Below, piece by piece: positions 1 to 12,245 of a stretch of 64,000 nt of DNA. The position numbers were made by a program, and so were the translations under genes. The first letter of the stretch is position 1; each line of letters starts with the position of its first letter. The stretch is taken from the NCBI RefSeq assembly GCF_000346465.2, contig NC_034009.1, forward strand, positions 30,872,131 to 30,936,130, read 5' to 3'. The notes beneath the pieces were generated by a model, which was given only the letters and a program-made list of their open reading frames with translations, did not search any database and had not been told where the DNA came from. This stretch comes from Prunus persica (Eukaryota; Streptophyta; Magnoliopsida; Rosales; Rosaceae).

Positions 1-483
1 GATGTTTTATGTTGTGCAGATCTTGGATCATGAGGACAATGCGATGATGAGACCCTTAAAAGTCGTCCGTTGATAAGGAGAAAAACTTTCCTATTCCCGT
101 TTTGTTGTTCCATTTTCTTTATCTTGCTCCTTCTGTTATCTTTTAGACGTGGGGAGATATAGAGAGAGATATTGAAATGGGAATATGAAAGTATTTCTCA
201 TTGAGAAGGCCGGCCAAAATCCATTACATTGGGTCTTTTATCATGTTGGTAGGGTAGAAGAATCAGTGATTACAGGTAGTTCTTTATCATAGAAGGCTTT
301 TGAATAATTAGCAACTTCCGCTGCAAGGCAAGGTGGTGTCTTTGTCCTTTGTCACACACAAAAAAGAAAAAGAAAATTATAAATTGTAGTCTACCTAGTG
401 CCTGAGATAAGGTCTGGTCAACAAAGATGTAATCACAGTTTGCAAATTGATCAGAAGTTTGTTACTTTGGTTCGAAGGGAATA
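1..483. other. Intergenic DNA, no gene seen
   Basis: AT-rich sequence at the window edge. I find no credible exon, repeat boundary or RNA gene here. A gene lying mostly outside the window could end here, but no open frame supports it. Confidence 0.5.
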
Positions 484-954
484 ATTATTGTTTATACCAA
501 AATGAACAGCCCATGAGGACCAGACACATGGGCAAAATTGGGCTCGACTATGGTAGCCTTCGGTACCCTGCCTACTGATTCAGCGATTAAGGCAACCCCC
601 CTTCTTCAGGACACGTGGTAGACCCATAATCGACGTCTATAGTCCCACATCGAAATTATAAACAATGTGCACACCTCCCAAGGCCTATAAAAGATGACCA
701 CTATCTCCAAACTGAGGTAATCAGAACTTACGGCATACTACCTATTAATATGTCAGTTTAAGCTTACTATATCAGTACTTACTCAAGAATCAGAGAGCCT
801 TCCGCCAGTACCACACCGATGCCCAAGGGTCTTACCGAGCGTTTGTTGTCTTGCAGATCACGTGCTTTACCAAGGCCCCAAACCATACCGAAGGCCCAAC
901 ATCACTAAGTTGAGCGGGAAAGAGGCCGAACCACTTTCTCGCGTCAACAATTAT
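484..954 (+). mobile_element. Solo LTR with 5-bp target duplication
   Basis: A 461-bp block (489-949) begins TGTT and ends AACA, the usual LTR termini. It is flanked by ATTAT at 484-488 and 950-954, a 5-bp target duplication. A TATA-like box (TATAAAAG, 686-693) lies mid-block, as in an LTR promoter. No primer-binding site, coding region or second LTR follows, so this is most simply a solo LTR left by recombination between the LTRs of a full element. The duplicated target is AT-rich and could match by chance, but the terminal bases and TATA box agree with it. The superfamily cannot be told from the LTR alone. Confidence 0.65.
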
Positions 955-1276
955 AATAATTATTGTTATTATTTTCACCACATCTAGCAACTTCACACTT
1001 TCTGTTCTTCCCCCTTTTTGTAAGGCTCTTTTCTCGCAATCATAAATCATGTGTTGGCGACTCACTACTATCATGCTTTTTCCGTGAACGTTGGGCTATT
1101 TGTATCATCTAGTTTTCTCTTACTTTGGACAACATGCTCTGTAAACGAAAATCTTTGTTGGTGAAAAATAAAAGAAAATCTTTGCAAATGATCTACTAGT
1201 GTAGTGATTTGGAGCAATTACTCATTTAGTTAAGGTTTTGAGTTCAAGTTCTAACATCCGTATAGTGTGTATGAAT
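955..1276. other. Intergenic DNA
   Basis: No gene seen. Around 1195-1255 there is a stretch loosely like the A and B boxes of a tRNA-derived SINE (the B-box-like part is GAGTTCAAGTTC), but no clear SINE ends. Confidence 0.4.
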
Positions 1277-1940
1277 TTAGGCCCCGTTTGGTAGGCTAGA
1301 CTGGACTGGATTGGATATATTACATTGGACTGGTTAGGATATAACTAGATTTGAAGCAGTTGTTTGGTGCAATAAACACCAAGTTGAGATTATATGACTG
1401 GAAAAAAAAATACAAAATAATTAAAATAATGAATACAATTCTCAAAAATGCAATTTGACTAATCTACCAGCAGAATTGCAAGTCCCCCATACAATTCAAA
1501 ATCCAATCATGGAAAACACTTTCAGAGTCAAGTAAGCAAAATCTTCGGCTCTCTTGCCGGTACACCATCGAGCTGTCCATCTTCGTCTCTGAGCTCCCTA
1601 CGGTCCCTAATAGACCAAGAAATCCAGAAGAGGGAATGGAACAGAGACAAGGATAGCCCCGAACCCGAACTTGAACTCGAACCCCAACCCTACAACTCAA
1701 ACTCAAAGCGTGATTTCAATAACGAGCTGGAGAATGACCTTCTAGACCTGGACAAGGATGTGAAAGAGGAAGACGAAGACGAGGAGCAACATATCAGATG
1801 AGCAAGAATCGCAAGGGCCCATAAGATCTCAAGAACAGATCAGATCAGCAAGAATCTCAAGGCTCATCCTTCAAATCAGATCTCAAGTTTGGTCGGATCG
1901 ACTGGAAGATGCAATGATCTGCGTGCAAACCAAACCAAAC

Positions 1941-1942
<2 letters not shown>

Positions 1943-1999
<57 letters not shown>
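1943..1999. repeat. (GA)n microsatellite
   Basis: About 28 GA dinucleotides inside the Harbinger-like element. Open frames that cross it on the minus strand give only Ser-Leu runs and are artefacts. Confidence 0.95.
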
Positions 2000-2010
<11 letters not shown>

Positions 2011-2061
2011 GGGCAGCAAACCAAACCAGAGTAAGTAGCGAATAAAAGAAGAAGACGTGCT

Positions 2062-2638
2062 CGCAAGACTAGAGATGGCAACGGGTTGGGTAGGGGCCGG
2101 GTATAACAATACCATCCCCGTTCTCACTCTCCATCTTCGCCCCCGTCCCCTAACTCATTCCCGTTTAATAGGTTTTGGGGATTCCCCGTTCTCGTTCCCA
2201 TTGGGGGACTATCCCCCATACCCGGCTCGAATCCCCGATTTTTTTTTTTGGGATAGAAAATAGGTATCAAACATTTTAATATTAAGTTTCATATTAAATT
2301 ATCATTCAACACATCCAAATTAACCCTTCAACTCAACTATTCAAAATCACATCAATATGAAATTCCAGAGAAGATTAGGAAGAATTAGGGAAGGGAAGTT
2401 ATAACTTAGGGTTAAACATAAATATTATATTTATTTATTTAAATATAAACATATATATTTTCGGGTCGGGTTCGGGAATTGGGACGCCAATACCATCTCC
2501 TTCCCATACCCAAAGGATTTTTCAAGTTTGGAGATCTCCGTATTCGATACCCATTTGGCCTCTAAATCTCTTCTCGTTAGGGTTGGGGCCCGATGGGTAC
2601 CCGCCCCCGTGAGGATTTTTGACATACCTACGCAAGAC
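2062..2638. mobile_element. hAT MITE with exact 8-bp target duplication
   Basis: A 561-bp insertion (2070-2630) flanked by the identical 8-mer CGCAAGAC at 2062-2069 and 2631-2638, the target-duplication length of hAT transposons. The ends are TAGAGATGGCAA and TTGACATACCTA, imperfect inverted repeats matching at 9 of 12 positions. Both ends are GC-rich with runs of CCCC/GGGG, and the middle is AT-rich. No transposase is encoded, so it is non-autonomous. It is nested in the Harbinger-like element and so is the younger of the two. Confidence 0.8.
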
Positions 2639-2813
2639 GACTCGACTGGCTTCAAAACCCATGTCTACCAATGGGTTCTGGAGCCCTTGCTATTATGGAC
2701 TGGTGTCTAATAACCACATCTTGTCCATGATACATTATAAGCCCACCAAACAATGGATAGGATCAATGTCCATTTTAATTGAAAAAATTTCATCCAATCC
2801 GAATAGAGCCTTA

Positions 2814-3167
2814 GTATATTATCGTCCCTCTCAATAAAAAAAAGTCCTAAAAAAAACCTAAAAATGTTTACAATATAACACATTTTGTAAAATTTGAAAG
2901 TCTTAGAGCACTATATTGTTTTTTGCTTTAAAATAATTTTAAAAATAATATGACATATATATTTGTTCGATATAAAAAAGTAAAGTGTTCTCAGTAAATT
3001 CTAAACGACTAGCAAAATCCAAGAAAACAAAAAAGACCAAGCACCAGGGTCAAAAAATTCTAGAGCCCGCGGATAAAATTGGGGCGCACAGCCAGTGAGG
3101 CACAGCCGCACAGCGGTAATGGGATAATAAGACGGTCATCCGAGTTCCGTCGACGGCAGGAGATGAG
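2814..3167 (+). promoter_or_regulatory. Upstream region of the DUF3326 gene
   Basis: The space between the transposon and the start codon at 3168. The first part is AT-rich and the part from about 3050 is GC-richer, as expected for a promoter and leader. No unambiguous TATA box was picked out. Confidence 0.35.
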
Positions 3168-6100
3168 ATGACAGTCATTCTGAACCGTCCATTCCCCTCT
3201 TTGGCCGCCCCAAACCGACGCATCACCAAATCCAGACCGTCCACTCCACCAAGCATCTCATGCTTCAATCCCAAACATTCCTTCAAGGTCAGTTAGTAAC
3301 CATCACTAAACACTCTTCGTTTTCGTCGGATTATGTTGTGAGAAAGCAAAGCACATCATAGGATTAATTAAGTGTTGCTCTTTTTGTTTGGATACGGTGT
3401 TAAAGAGAGACTACACGAGCGTAATGATAGTCCCAACCGGGATAGGAGCCGCCATTGGTGGCTACGCCGGCGACGCTTTGCCTGTGGCTCGCACTCTCTC
3501 CTCCGTCGTCGATTGCCTTATCACACACCCCAACGTATGCCTAATTCAATGTTTTTGCTTTTGCTTTCTTTTTGGAGTCCTGCGAGCTTGACTCACACTT
3601 TGACTGTTGAGCAGGTGCTGAATGCAGCAATGCTCTACTGGCCTATGCCTAATGCTTTATACGTTGAAGGTTATGCTCTTGACCGCTTTGCAGAAGGCTC
3701 ATGGGGCCTCATGCCTGTTCACCAAAACAGGGTGCGTTCAATTTTTTTTTTTTCCGGGGGTGTTGGTGGGGGGTGGGGGTTGGTTTGTTTATTTATTTAT
3801 TTATTGTTGCTCACATTGATATTATGAAGCAGGTGGGTTTGGTTCTTGATTCTGGAATAGAAGAAGAGCTTCGAGTTCGCCATTTACAAGTGGCCGATGC
3901 TGCAAGGGCTTCCCTTGGCTTGCCTGTGGTTGAATATGTTGTCACTGACACCCCTTTACAGGTCTCACTTTTAGCTGTTCAAAGTAGGAGTTGATTGTTT
4001 GTATTGCATTTATCGTGTTGTTAAGTGTGTGTGATGGTTAATTGCATGATTTTACACTTTCTATCGCAATGTGACAATGGGTCAAGCAATTCTAAACTGA
4101 TCACCAGGCAGGCACATTGCCTTTCAATCTAATTTGAAGCGGGGGTTTGAAAAGCCTTCAATTCAAAAACTCGTTGAAAATTTGTAGTTGAAACAAAATT
4201 TCTGTATTCAAAGTGTTTTTGACATTTAATATTGAAAAGAGCTTTAGTTGCTACTTTGTTTCACTTTTCTTTGCTGCTAAGCCTGTCCTTTTCATCTCAA
4301 TCTTATGCTTCTGAATCCCCTTGGCCATGTAAAAGTGGATTCGAAACTTTCCTGCTAATGTGATTTTATGAGATTGGATTGAACAAATTTTACAGGTAGA
4401 GAAGTGGATTGATCCAAAAAGTGGGCAATCAACTGGGAGGATTAAGCACCCTGATTCACTATTGAGGGCTGTGCAGGCTTTACTTAAACGCTCTCAAGTA
4501 AATGCTATTGCAGTTGTTGGCCGCTTCACAGATGATGATGATGTTCAAGACACAGATGATTATCGAAAAGGGATGGTACGTTAAACTTTTAACATATGAT
4601 TTTTTTAATGATAACTTTCATGAATTGTTCAATTTTAATTGCAACTTTACTATGCATCTATGTAGTTTCAATTGCTAGTGTAACACTTGGCTTTAAAATG
4701 GATATTTAGTATGTACTTCTTAATGTGATATAAAAGACTACATATGAAAGTTTTGGTTTCTTTGATATTATACTCTTGGATTCAGACAGTACCATCAGCA
4801 GAAAGACTAAAGTTTATTCTTAGTTCTTGGTTCTTATCAGTTCTATGACATTTACATCTAATTCTACCTTGTACCTTCCAGGGAATTGATCTATTGGCAG
4901 GGGTTGAGGCAGTTATAAGCCATCTAGTGGTGAAGGAATTCCAAATTCCTTGTGCACATGCTCCTGCCTTGTCACCTTTGCCCCTGAGCCCATCTTTATG
5001 CCCAAAATCAGCTGCTGAGGAGGTTGGTAAATTTTTACATAACACAGAACTTATTGCCTTTGAGAGTTAGGACACAATATTCTGATGGATCATTGGAAAA
5101 AGTAGAAAAGATAAAATACAATGTCAGTGCTCTTTAGAAAATGACGTGTGGCGTCTGTGGCACAAGGGTTTTTAGGAAAAAAGGTGCAGCTAACTGATAA
5201 AATATCAATATCCGTGGCGTTTCCTCTTCAAATAGACTACAATGTCCAAATATCTGCTACTTGATGTTTTTATTGCTCTGTCTCTTTCTATGTGCAACAG
5301 TTGGGATACACATTCTTGCCATGTGTGCTTGCTGGGCTTAGTAATGCACCACAGTATTTGGTCAAGAACTCTGAGTCTGAGAATGGTTGCATACTGGCAA
5401 GTGATGTTGATAGCGTCATCCTTCCTGTAGATGCTTTTGGAGGAGACGGCGTTCTTGCTTTTGCACGAAGCAAAAGAAACAAGGTACCAACTTGGAAACT
5501 ATCCTAATTTTTCCTTTTGGTTGAATTTGGAAAGAGCAGGTTTGACTGATGGCATATAACTTGTTCCTGATACTAATTTCGATTTTGATACAGCCACTTA
5601 TAATTGCTGTGGAGGAAAATGAAACAGTCCTTGATGATACACCAGATAAAGTTGGGGTTGAAGCAGTATGTATCCAAATGTTTACACATACCTTCTGATT
5701 TGTCCCCGTCAGAAATGGAATCATTTTCATGGCTGTTGTCGTAATTTTAAGTGAATTTATTCTGTTTTAGAACTGTTAGAAGCTTGTTAGTATTGTTAGT
5801 AATTATTGGGTCCCTGAACTAATTTACCCTAGGTAAAGAGTATCAGTCAAGTACTTCCAAAACCCACTCTAGTTCACCTTCCAGTATGCCAATGAGTGTG
5901 GAAGCTGCTCCCCATCTCCATAATCATTAGTATCAAAATAACACTAGGAATAAATTCTTTCATTGGTTCTCAACATACCCACTAGGAAAAGCCATTGCTT
6001 CGACTCATATGCATTTGGCTTCTGAATTAAATGGACCCTTTCATGCAGGTCAAGGTCTCAAACTATTGGGAAGCAATTGGTGTTATTGCAGCTCACAAGG

Positions 6101-6213
6101 CCGGAGTAAATCCGCATTCTTTACGAAGAAATAGAATTAAGAATCTTCGATACACTTCTCTGTTGCCCTCTAATGGTTATGCCATTAGAGTACCACAGCA
6201 ATTGGCTGATTAA
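3168..6213 (+). CDS. DUF3326 family protein, plastid-targeted, nine exons
   Basis: Exons: 3168-3287, 3406-3534, 3615-3731, 3833-3961, 4396-4575, 4882-5022, 5301-5483, 5594-5665, 6049-6213. All introns are GT-AG and phase 0, giving about 411 residues. Exon 1 (MTVILNRPFPSLAAP..., rich in Ser, Arg and Pro, poor in acids) looks like a chloroplast transit peptide; the body begins near VMIVPTGIGAAIGGYAGDAL. Other conserved blocks are MLYWPMPNALYVEGYALDRF, RHLQVADAARASLG, ISHLVVKEFQIPCAHAPA and ELGYTFLPCVLAGLS. These blocks are recalled from the DUF3326 family shared by cyanobacteria and plants, which suggests a plastid-endosymbiont origin. No biochemical role is established for the family as far as I know. 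The ATG at 3168 was chosen because it gives a transit peptide and splices in frame; the upstream ATG at 3163 is closed at once by TGA. Confidence 0.85.
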
Positions 6214-7973
6214 AGTAGTGTGGAATTTTCTTTTTTCTCAACTAGTTTTTAATGCTTTAAATATTCAAAATATCATCATTCTTTCATTCATGACACACAA
6301 GTTACAAGATCTTTATTCTTTTTTATTATTATTCTTTTGGTGGTATTGGTGGAAATAAGTTCAGCACATATTTCATGTTTTATAGAAAAATATGGCTTAT
6401 CTATACTTGATAATTATATTGCTTTGGGTTTAGGAGGTTCGACAATGCTGTAATCCAACCCAGTCAAATGTTCTTGAAAAGATGTTGATGATATCTCAGT
6501 AGGTGAAGTAGTGGATGAAACTTGGTGACTTGTTTAATCTACTATTGACTTTTAAGCAGCTGACTATTTGAAATCTTCACAGGTGAGGTCGGTTAAATGC
6601 TTTGTCGTCTTTGCATTCTGGTCTAAGATAAATCTTGATGGAACGTAAAACTACAAGTCAATGCTTGTCTCAGTTTGGTTTCAGTACATTTTATATTAAT
6701 AAAGTACATACATACATGATGGTGATGCTGATATATTATAATATATTTGAATTTTGAATTATGGCCATCGGTTAGATTCCTTGTATTGTACTGTTGTTGT
6801 TCTTATCTGATACTTCATGTTTGTAGTGAGGGATTTAAGCTTTGGTTACCCATGAGAACACAGAAAGAATTGCTACAACAGAAGTGAATAAATACAGAAA
6901 GGTTGAATACTGTTCTTTTTTCGTTGTGCCATTATTATATAAGGTAATTTAATTTGAGTGTCAGAAAAGCAAAGGACGTGGCTACAAATCTAGAAGCCGC
7001 CCAGACCGAGTCAATATCTGCTGAGTCGAGGAAAAGAGTTGTGTTATGACAGTGTTGAGTTTCCTCTGTGTGCAAAAGGGCAGACAGCAAACATTTATTT
7101 TGAGGGTATGTTGAAGTGTGAGTTTTGTCATCCAATTTAGAGGAAGGCCGTAATTATTAATTAATTAAATGAAGAACATATAATAATCTAAAGTTGAAAG
7201 ACAGAATCAGATGTTGAAGAAAAAGGTGCTAATTTGAGAATTATGGCTTGTTTGTGAGTATTTCTGGAATGGTTAAAAAGCTCTTTTTGACAACTAAAGT
7301 TCTTCTGACAGTGTTTGGCAGAAAAATTATTCAGAATCGTTTCTTAGAAAAGCACTTGAATTTATTTTAAAAATTAAAGATTTTTTAATTTTGTGTTGAT
7401 ACAAATACACCCTTTTACTTTTGTGTTGATACACACGGAAATGGAGAAGAAGAGGATGAGGATACTAATACTATAACAATAATAATTAAGGTCAACAAAT
7501 AGTTGTCTAAAGACTCATCTCATCTCCAATTTTGAATATGCAGCCTTTCCCCCTCCAGGTCCATCATTGTACGAGCAGTTCAATCAAAGTAATCCAGTCA
7601 GATTGAATCTTTCTAAATCATCTCATCTAAGAATTCGCCTGTAATTGTAATTTGTATTGTCATACCAACCATATTTCTTTTGGACTTTTAGGGGCGATTT
7701 CTTGCACGAGAGACACATGTTCATACTATTTTCTGTTGGTATTTATTTAATTAAAAAAATATTATGATACCATATAATTAATTACTTTGCTAAATTCTAC
7801 CGGAGAAGCGAAGAATAAAAAGTTTTAACTCTTAACTTGAAGCTCGATAAAGAACACTAGCTATGCATTAACTTTTACGATGGGTAATTACAAACTTAAT
7901 TAGTGCCATTCTAGATAAGGCTACAGGCGGTCCTAATAACCAAGCTATAATATATTAGTTGACAATGTGACAT

Positions 7974-7977
<4 letters not shown>

Positions 7978-8007
<30 letters not shown>
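7978..8007. repeat. (TC)n microsatellite
   Basis: About 15 TC dinucleotides in intergenic DNA. Confidence 0.95.
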
Positions 8008-8011
<4 letters not shown>

Positions 8012-8165
8012 TGACCGGGGCCTCACCCATCTGTCTTCCGTGAACCATTGCATGCACGAGAGACACATGCTCATCCAGAAGTCCAACGTCCAATATATAT
8101 ATATATATATAAAACCTTTTTACAAATATTATTTGTGCATATAGAATTAGTACGTATATTTCTCG

Positions 8166-8167
<2 letters not shown>

Positions 8168-8194
<27 letters not shown>
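8168..8194. repeat. (AT)n microsatellite
   Basis: About 13 AT dinucleotides; a shorter run lies at 8097-8110. Confidence 0.9.
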
Positions 8195-8198
<4 letters not shown>

Positions 8199-9325
8199 TG
8201 CGAGAAACGTACAAAGGTGGGCACTCCCTCCCTCCCTCCTTGAGCAAAGAAAGTAGTAGGTGCTTCTCTCTTCTATGTAGACGCATATGCATGCATCTTG
8301 TTGAATACATGGTTTGTTTGTAAGATAGATAAGCAGTCACATTGCTGCATGTGGGAGGAACTACTGGTTCTGTTCTTGTTGATAACGTACGCAACTATAC
8401 ATATACAAGAACAACACCATCGCACGTGCCAATCTTCCCTTATATATATTAACACACAAGACGTATATTCCACACCACACACCTGTGGTTGTAATTACTT
8501 TCCTCAATTACGTATTTGTGAAGGAATATTGATCTAAACACTACTAACGAGATTAAGATCTAATATTAATCTCCATATATATATGATATATAGATAGAAT
8601 ACCAAATATGTTACACAGACAGAATCAAATCTGCAAAAAAGATTTGTCAAACCATTCGGTAAATAATTATTATTTGGATCACAGCTAATACAAAATTAAT
8701 CTATTCATTTCCGTTCCGTGTAGGAACTTTTTTTTGAGATCTACTGTTTTTTTTCAATATAAAATAATCTATTAAATTTAAACTGCAAAGGAAGCAAAGC
8801 ATAAATCAAATTTGAAACCACATTACTTGTTTGAAAAGTAAAATTAAAGAAAATTGGGTTCACTGCAAAGCGTTAGGTACGTATGTAATACGGAAAAAAA
8901 AACCGAGAGAGAAGAACATGCAGGTTTGTTTCAACTTCGATTAGCGAAATTATTGAGGAAAACATGCAAGTGAGATGGATACCAAAAGACGAGTAAGCAG
9001 GACGCCACCAACCTTTCCCCAACCCAAAAGTCCTCACGTTGCTTTTAATTTTCATCCTTAATTCATGGAGGTTCACTAATATACTCAAAATAAATGCTGA
9101 AATTTTTATATTAAAAAAACTTCACATGGAATGTATTTTAGAAACACATTTAAAACTCATTTACTATATAAGAAATTGGTGTTGAAGTTCCTATAAATTA
9201 CGTGACTGCCATTGATCAATTTAAAAGAAGCCCTACACAAAAAACTTAAAAAGCACCCAAAACAAGCCTAACCCAATTTTATAAAAAAAACCCAAATAAT
9301 TCATTAACGCATCATGTTGATTAAT

Positions 9326-9965
9326 GACTGTAATGTTCCACACCTTTACTGTCATGTTGATTAATGGCTATAATGTTCCAGTCTAGGGTAATAACATTAC
9401 TAGTTTACTATCATGTTGATTAATAACTGTAATGTTCCAGTCTAGGGTAATAAAACTACTAATTTCCTATGACATCCTATTTCTAATGCATATCTACCCC
9501 TGTAATGTTTCAGTTTAGGGTAATAACACTACTAGTTTCCTATGACATCCTATTTCTAATGCATGTCTACTCATGTAATGTTCTCGTCTAGGGTATTAAC
9601 AATGCTAGTTTCTTATGACATCCTATTTCTAATGCATGTATACCTCTGTAATGTTCCAGTTTAGGGTAATAACACTGCTAGTTTCCTATGATGCATTATC
9701 TACCCCTGTAATGTTCCAGTTTAAGGTAATAACACAGCTAGTTTCCTATGACATCCTATTTCTAATGCATGTCTACCCCTATAATGTTTCAGTCCAGGGT
9801 AATAACACTGCTAGTTTCTTATGACATCCTATTTCCAATGCATATCTACCACCGTAATGTTCCAGTATAGGGTAATAACACTGTTAGTTTCCTATGACAT
9901 CATGTTTACCCTTGTAATGTTCCAGTCTAGGGTAATAATATTGCTAGTTTACTGTCATGTTGATT
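9326..9965. repeat. Ten-unit minisatellite, period about 73 bp
   Basis: Each unit carries TAATGTTCCAG, then AGGGTAATAACACTGCTAG, then TTTCCTATGACATCC and ATTTCTAATGCATGTCTACC. Units start near 9331, 9371, 9430, 9503, 9575, 9649, 9709, 9782, 9855 and 9915, so spacings are about 73 bp with shorter versions near 60 and 40 bp that lack internal segments. The first units and the last share a different end, CATGTTGATTAATG, in place of the middle module, so the array mixes two unit types. No conserved reading frame runs through it. Confidence 0.9.
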
Positions 9966-12245
9966 AATGCTTGTTATGTTGTTATTTCTAATACATGTCT
10001 ACCAAAGAAAAGATGAAGTAAGAACAAACCATACCAACTCAAAACAAGCCGAGCCTAGATTGTTAATACCATTATGTCATAGAAGTACATTGTTAATACT
10101 CTGTCATAGAAGTACATTGTTAAACAAAAAATAGATCCATAATTGAAATAGTAACAAAAGATAAATTGATCATCAAAGCTTAAAATACATTTGGAAAATC
10201 AACTAAAATCCGAAGAGAAACACATAATTGAAGCAAAAGATAAAAAATCTCAAGTCCAAACTAAACGACAACGACAACGATGATGATGATGATGATGACG
10301 ACGACAACGTGGCGAAAGATGAGTTGAGCTCGAAGATGAGGAGTAGAGCTAAGAGAATCTTATCGAGGTTCGTTCGAGGTTCCAAACAATCCGGAAAAAA
10401 ATAATATGAATAGAAGCACGATTTTAGAACAAGAAATCGAAGGTGAAATATTGAAAATTATAAATCAAAGATTAAGAATATAGTTGGACTTGAGACTGAG
10501 CTTCAATGGAAGCTCTTCTTGCTCCAACACCGAGAAAGCACCAGCTAGAAAGGAGAAAATGAATATGATTTGGTTTTTTGACAGATCCAAATTTTCTCTC
10601 TCAAATCCATAGTATAAGGGCAATATAGGTATTTTACACACACAAATAAACTAAAAAATAGCTATTAAATTGAAAAAATCAATAGCTGTCGATTTTTGAG
10701 TGTGTTTATAATTTTTAAATGATATATGGTTTTTTTATAAGACTATGTCTAAGATTGGGTATATAACTAAGTATATATTAATTTAATTCTAAGTTTTCTT
10801 TCATACTATTGTTACCAATAAAAAACCAAAAAGGTAACTGGAACCTCAGCTGTGTCTTCTATTGGATATCGCTTTCAATAAAAATAAAAATAATAGTAAT
10901 ATATACAAACAGCGAAGAAGCCCGTCTTACTCAACAATGGTGGGCAGTAGTACTGGAATAAATATATGTAGGTGAGGTGGGAAGTTGATGAAGAGAGATT
11001 GAAGATGACAAGGAAGCAGCCATATCTTCTTTCGTTAAATAATATGGAATATGTTGAGGTGAGGTGTTGAGGCTCAACCAATAATCGGGAAGGAAGCCAA
11101 TATCCATGATTGCACTGGCGAAACATATATCACATCAGATCAATACAGACATATGATGACTTGCGATGAGTTGAGATGAGTTGAGAGACTTGAGACAGCA
11201 AATAAATTACTCTGTACTTTATTAGCAGGTTAATTGGTTCTTAATCCTTATCCGTATAGACTGACTGACGGACTGGCAGGTGCGTGCATGTTATGTGGCA
11301 ACCTTAAGCGATCGAAGAAGAGCTATGTACATATGTAAGCACAGAAAAAGTTTACTGGTCGATGACCTAGATTTTATGTTTGGTAAGTAGTGGTACACCT
11401 AGATGCCTAAAGGGCAGGGATGAAACAAGACAAACTAATGATGCACGTAGCCAAGGCCCCTTTGCCAAGTAGGTAAAATAGGTACCACATATGGATAATG
11501 ATCAAGGAGTGGAGTAGTTATTTGTCAGATTTATATTGTTACACTTTTTGATGATGACATTGACATTGACGAGGATGACACAAATCGGAAACCCTAGCTA
11601 TCAGTCAACGTGAGCATGTGGTCACAATGCTCTTATGGTAGCCTAACCTCCCTCCTTCGCCCATCTTCTTCCCTATTTATCTACTTTTATCTTCAATCAC
11701 TTTCACATCTACACAATTGATGATCTGCATTACAATATCAGTTTTGAGTTTCATAATTAATATCGTTTTTGCAGCTCAATATTAATTAATATTTCTTATG
11801 GCTTTTCTTGGCACATAAGAACATTATTATTAAGTATTATCTAATTACCAAAAAGAACACTACATTATTTACAAGACAAACTTAATATTTGCCAAAAAGT
11901 TAAAGTTGTCCACTCCCCACACAACGTGTTGAGACAAGTGTGTGTATATATGTGTATATATATATATATATTTAGATTTGTAATGTATGTATGATCACGC
12001 AGTGACACATTGGCGAACCACCGGTCCAAGTCAACCTTTCTTTTCCGGCCATCCTTTGCATGCAGCTCTAGCTACCTACCTAAATATTATATACCTTCCA
12101 TTTCCTCCTCCACTCTCAATCCAATCCGACCCTTCTTGCAGTTGGAATTGGCCCTATGCTCTCTGTCTCTCTCTGAAATATTATATAACACTACTAGTTT
12201 CACCATTCCTAGCTTAATTTCTTCAAAAGCTGAAATTACAATACA
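9966..12245. other. Intergenic region and MYB promoter
   Basis: No gene seen between the minisatellite and the MYB gene. There is a GAT/GAC trinucleotide run near 10280-10305 and a TGTATA/TA run near 11940-11970. The last 250 bp form the likely MYB promoter. Confidence 0.45.
12086..12093 (+). promoter_or_regulatory. Possible TATA box of the MYB gene
   Basis: ATTATATA about 155 bp before the start codon; a second candidate, TATATAA at 12182-12188, is only 58 bp before it. A W-box-like GTCAAC lies near 12030. All are short motifs without further support. Confidence 0.3.

Larger units (their letters stand above)
1277..2813. mobile_element. PIF/Harbinger-like non-autonomous element
   Basis: The element spans 1280-2810. 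It starts GGCCCCGTTTGG and ends CCGAATAGAGCC, which are imperfect inverted repeats of one another. TTA stands on both sides (1277-1279, 2811-2813), matching the 3-bp target duplication of PIF/Harbinger and Tourist elements. No transposase frame is visible. It contains a (GA)n run at 1943-1999 and has been interrupted by a hAT MITE at 2070-2630; without that insertion it would be about 960 bp. The boundaries rest on short, partly degenerate repeats. Confidence 0.55.
6214..9325. other. Intergenic region with microsatellites
   Basis: Begins with the 3' untranslated region of the DUF3326 gene. No further gene is supported; open frames here are short and unlike any family I know. It holds a (TC)n run at 7978-8007, TA runs at 8097-8110 and 8168-8194, and a 17-bp perfect direct repeat (TGCACGAGAGACACATG) at 7703-7719 and 8053-8069. 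Confidence 0.5.

Noticed and set aside
1195..1255. tRNA-derived SINE
   Set aside because: Only loose A-box and B-box matches; no tail or target duplication. The same holds for 41625-41700.
9326..9965. CRISPR-like regular repeats
   Set aside because: The units are contiguous 73-bp tandem copies without unique spacers, in a plant genome.
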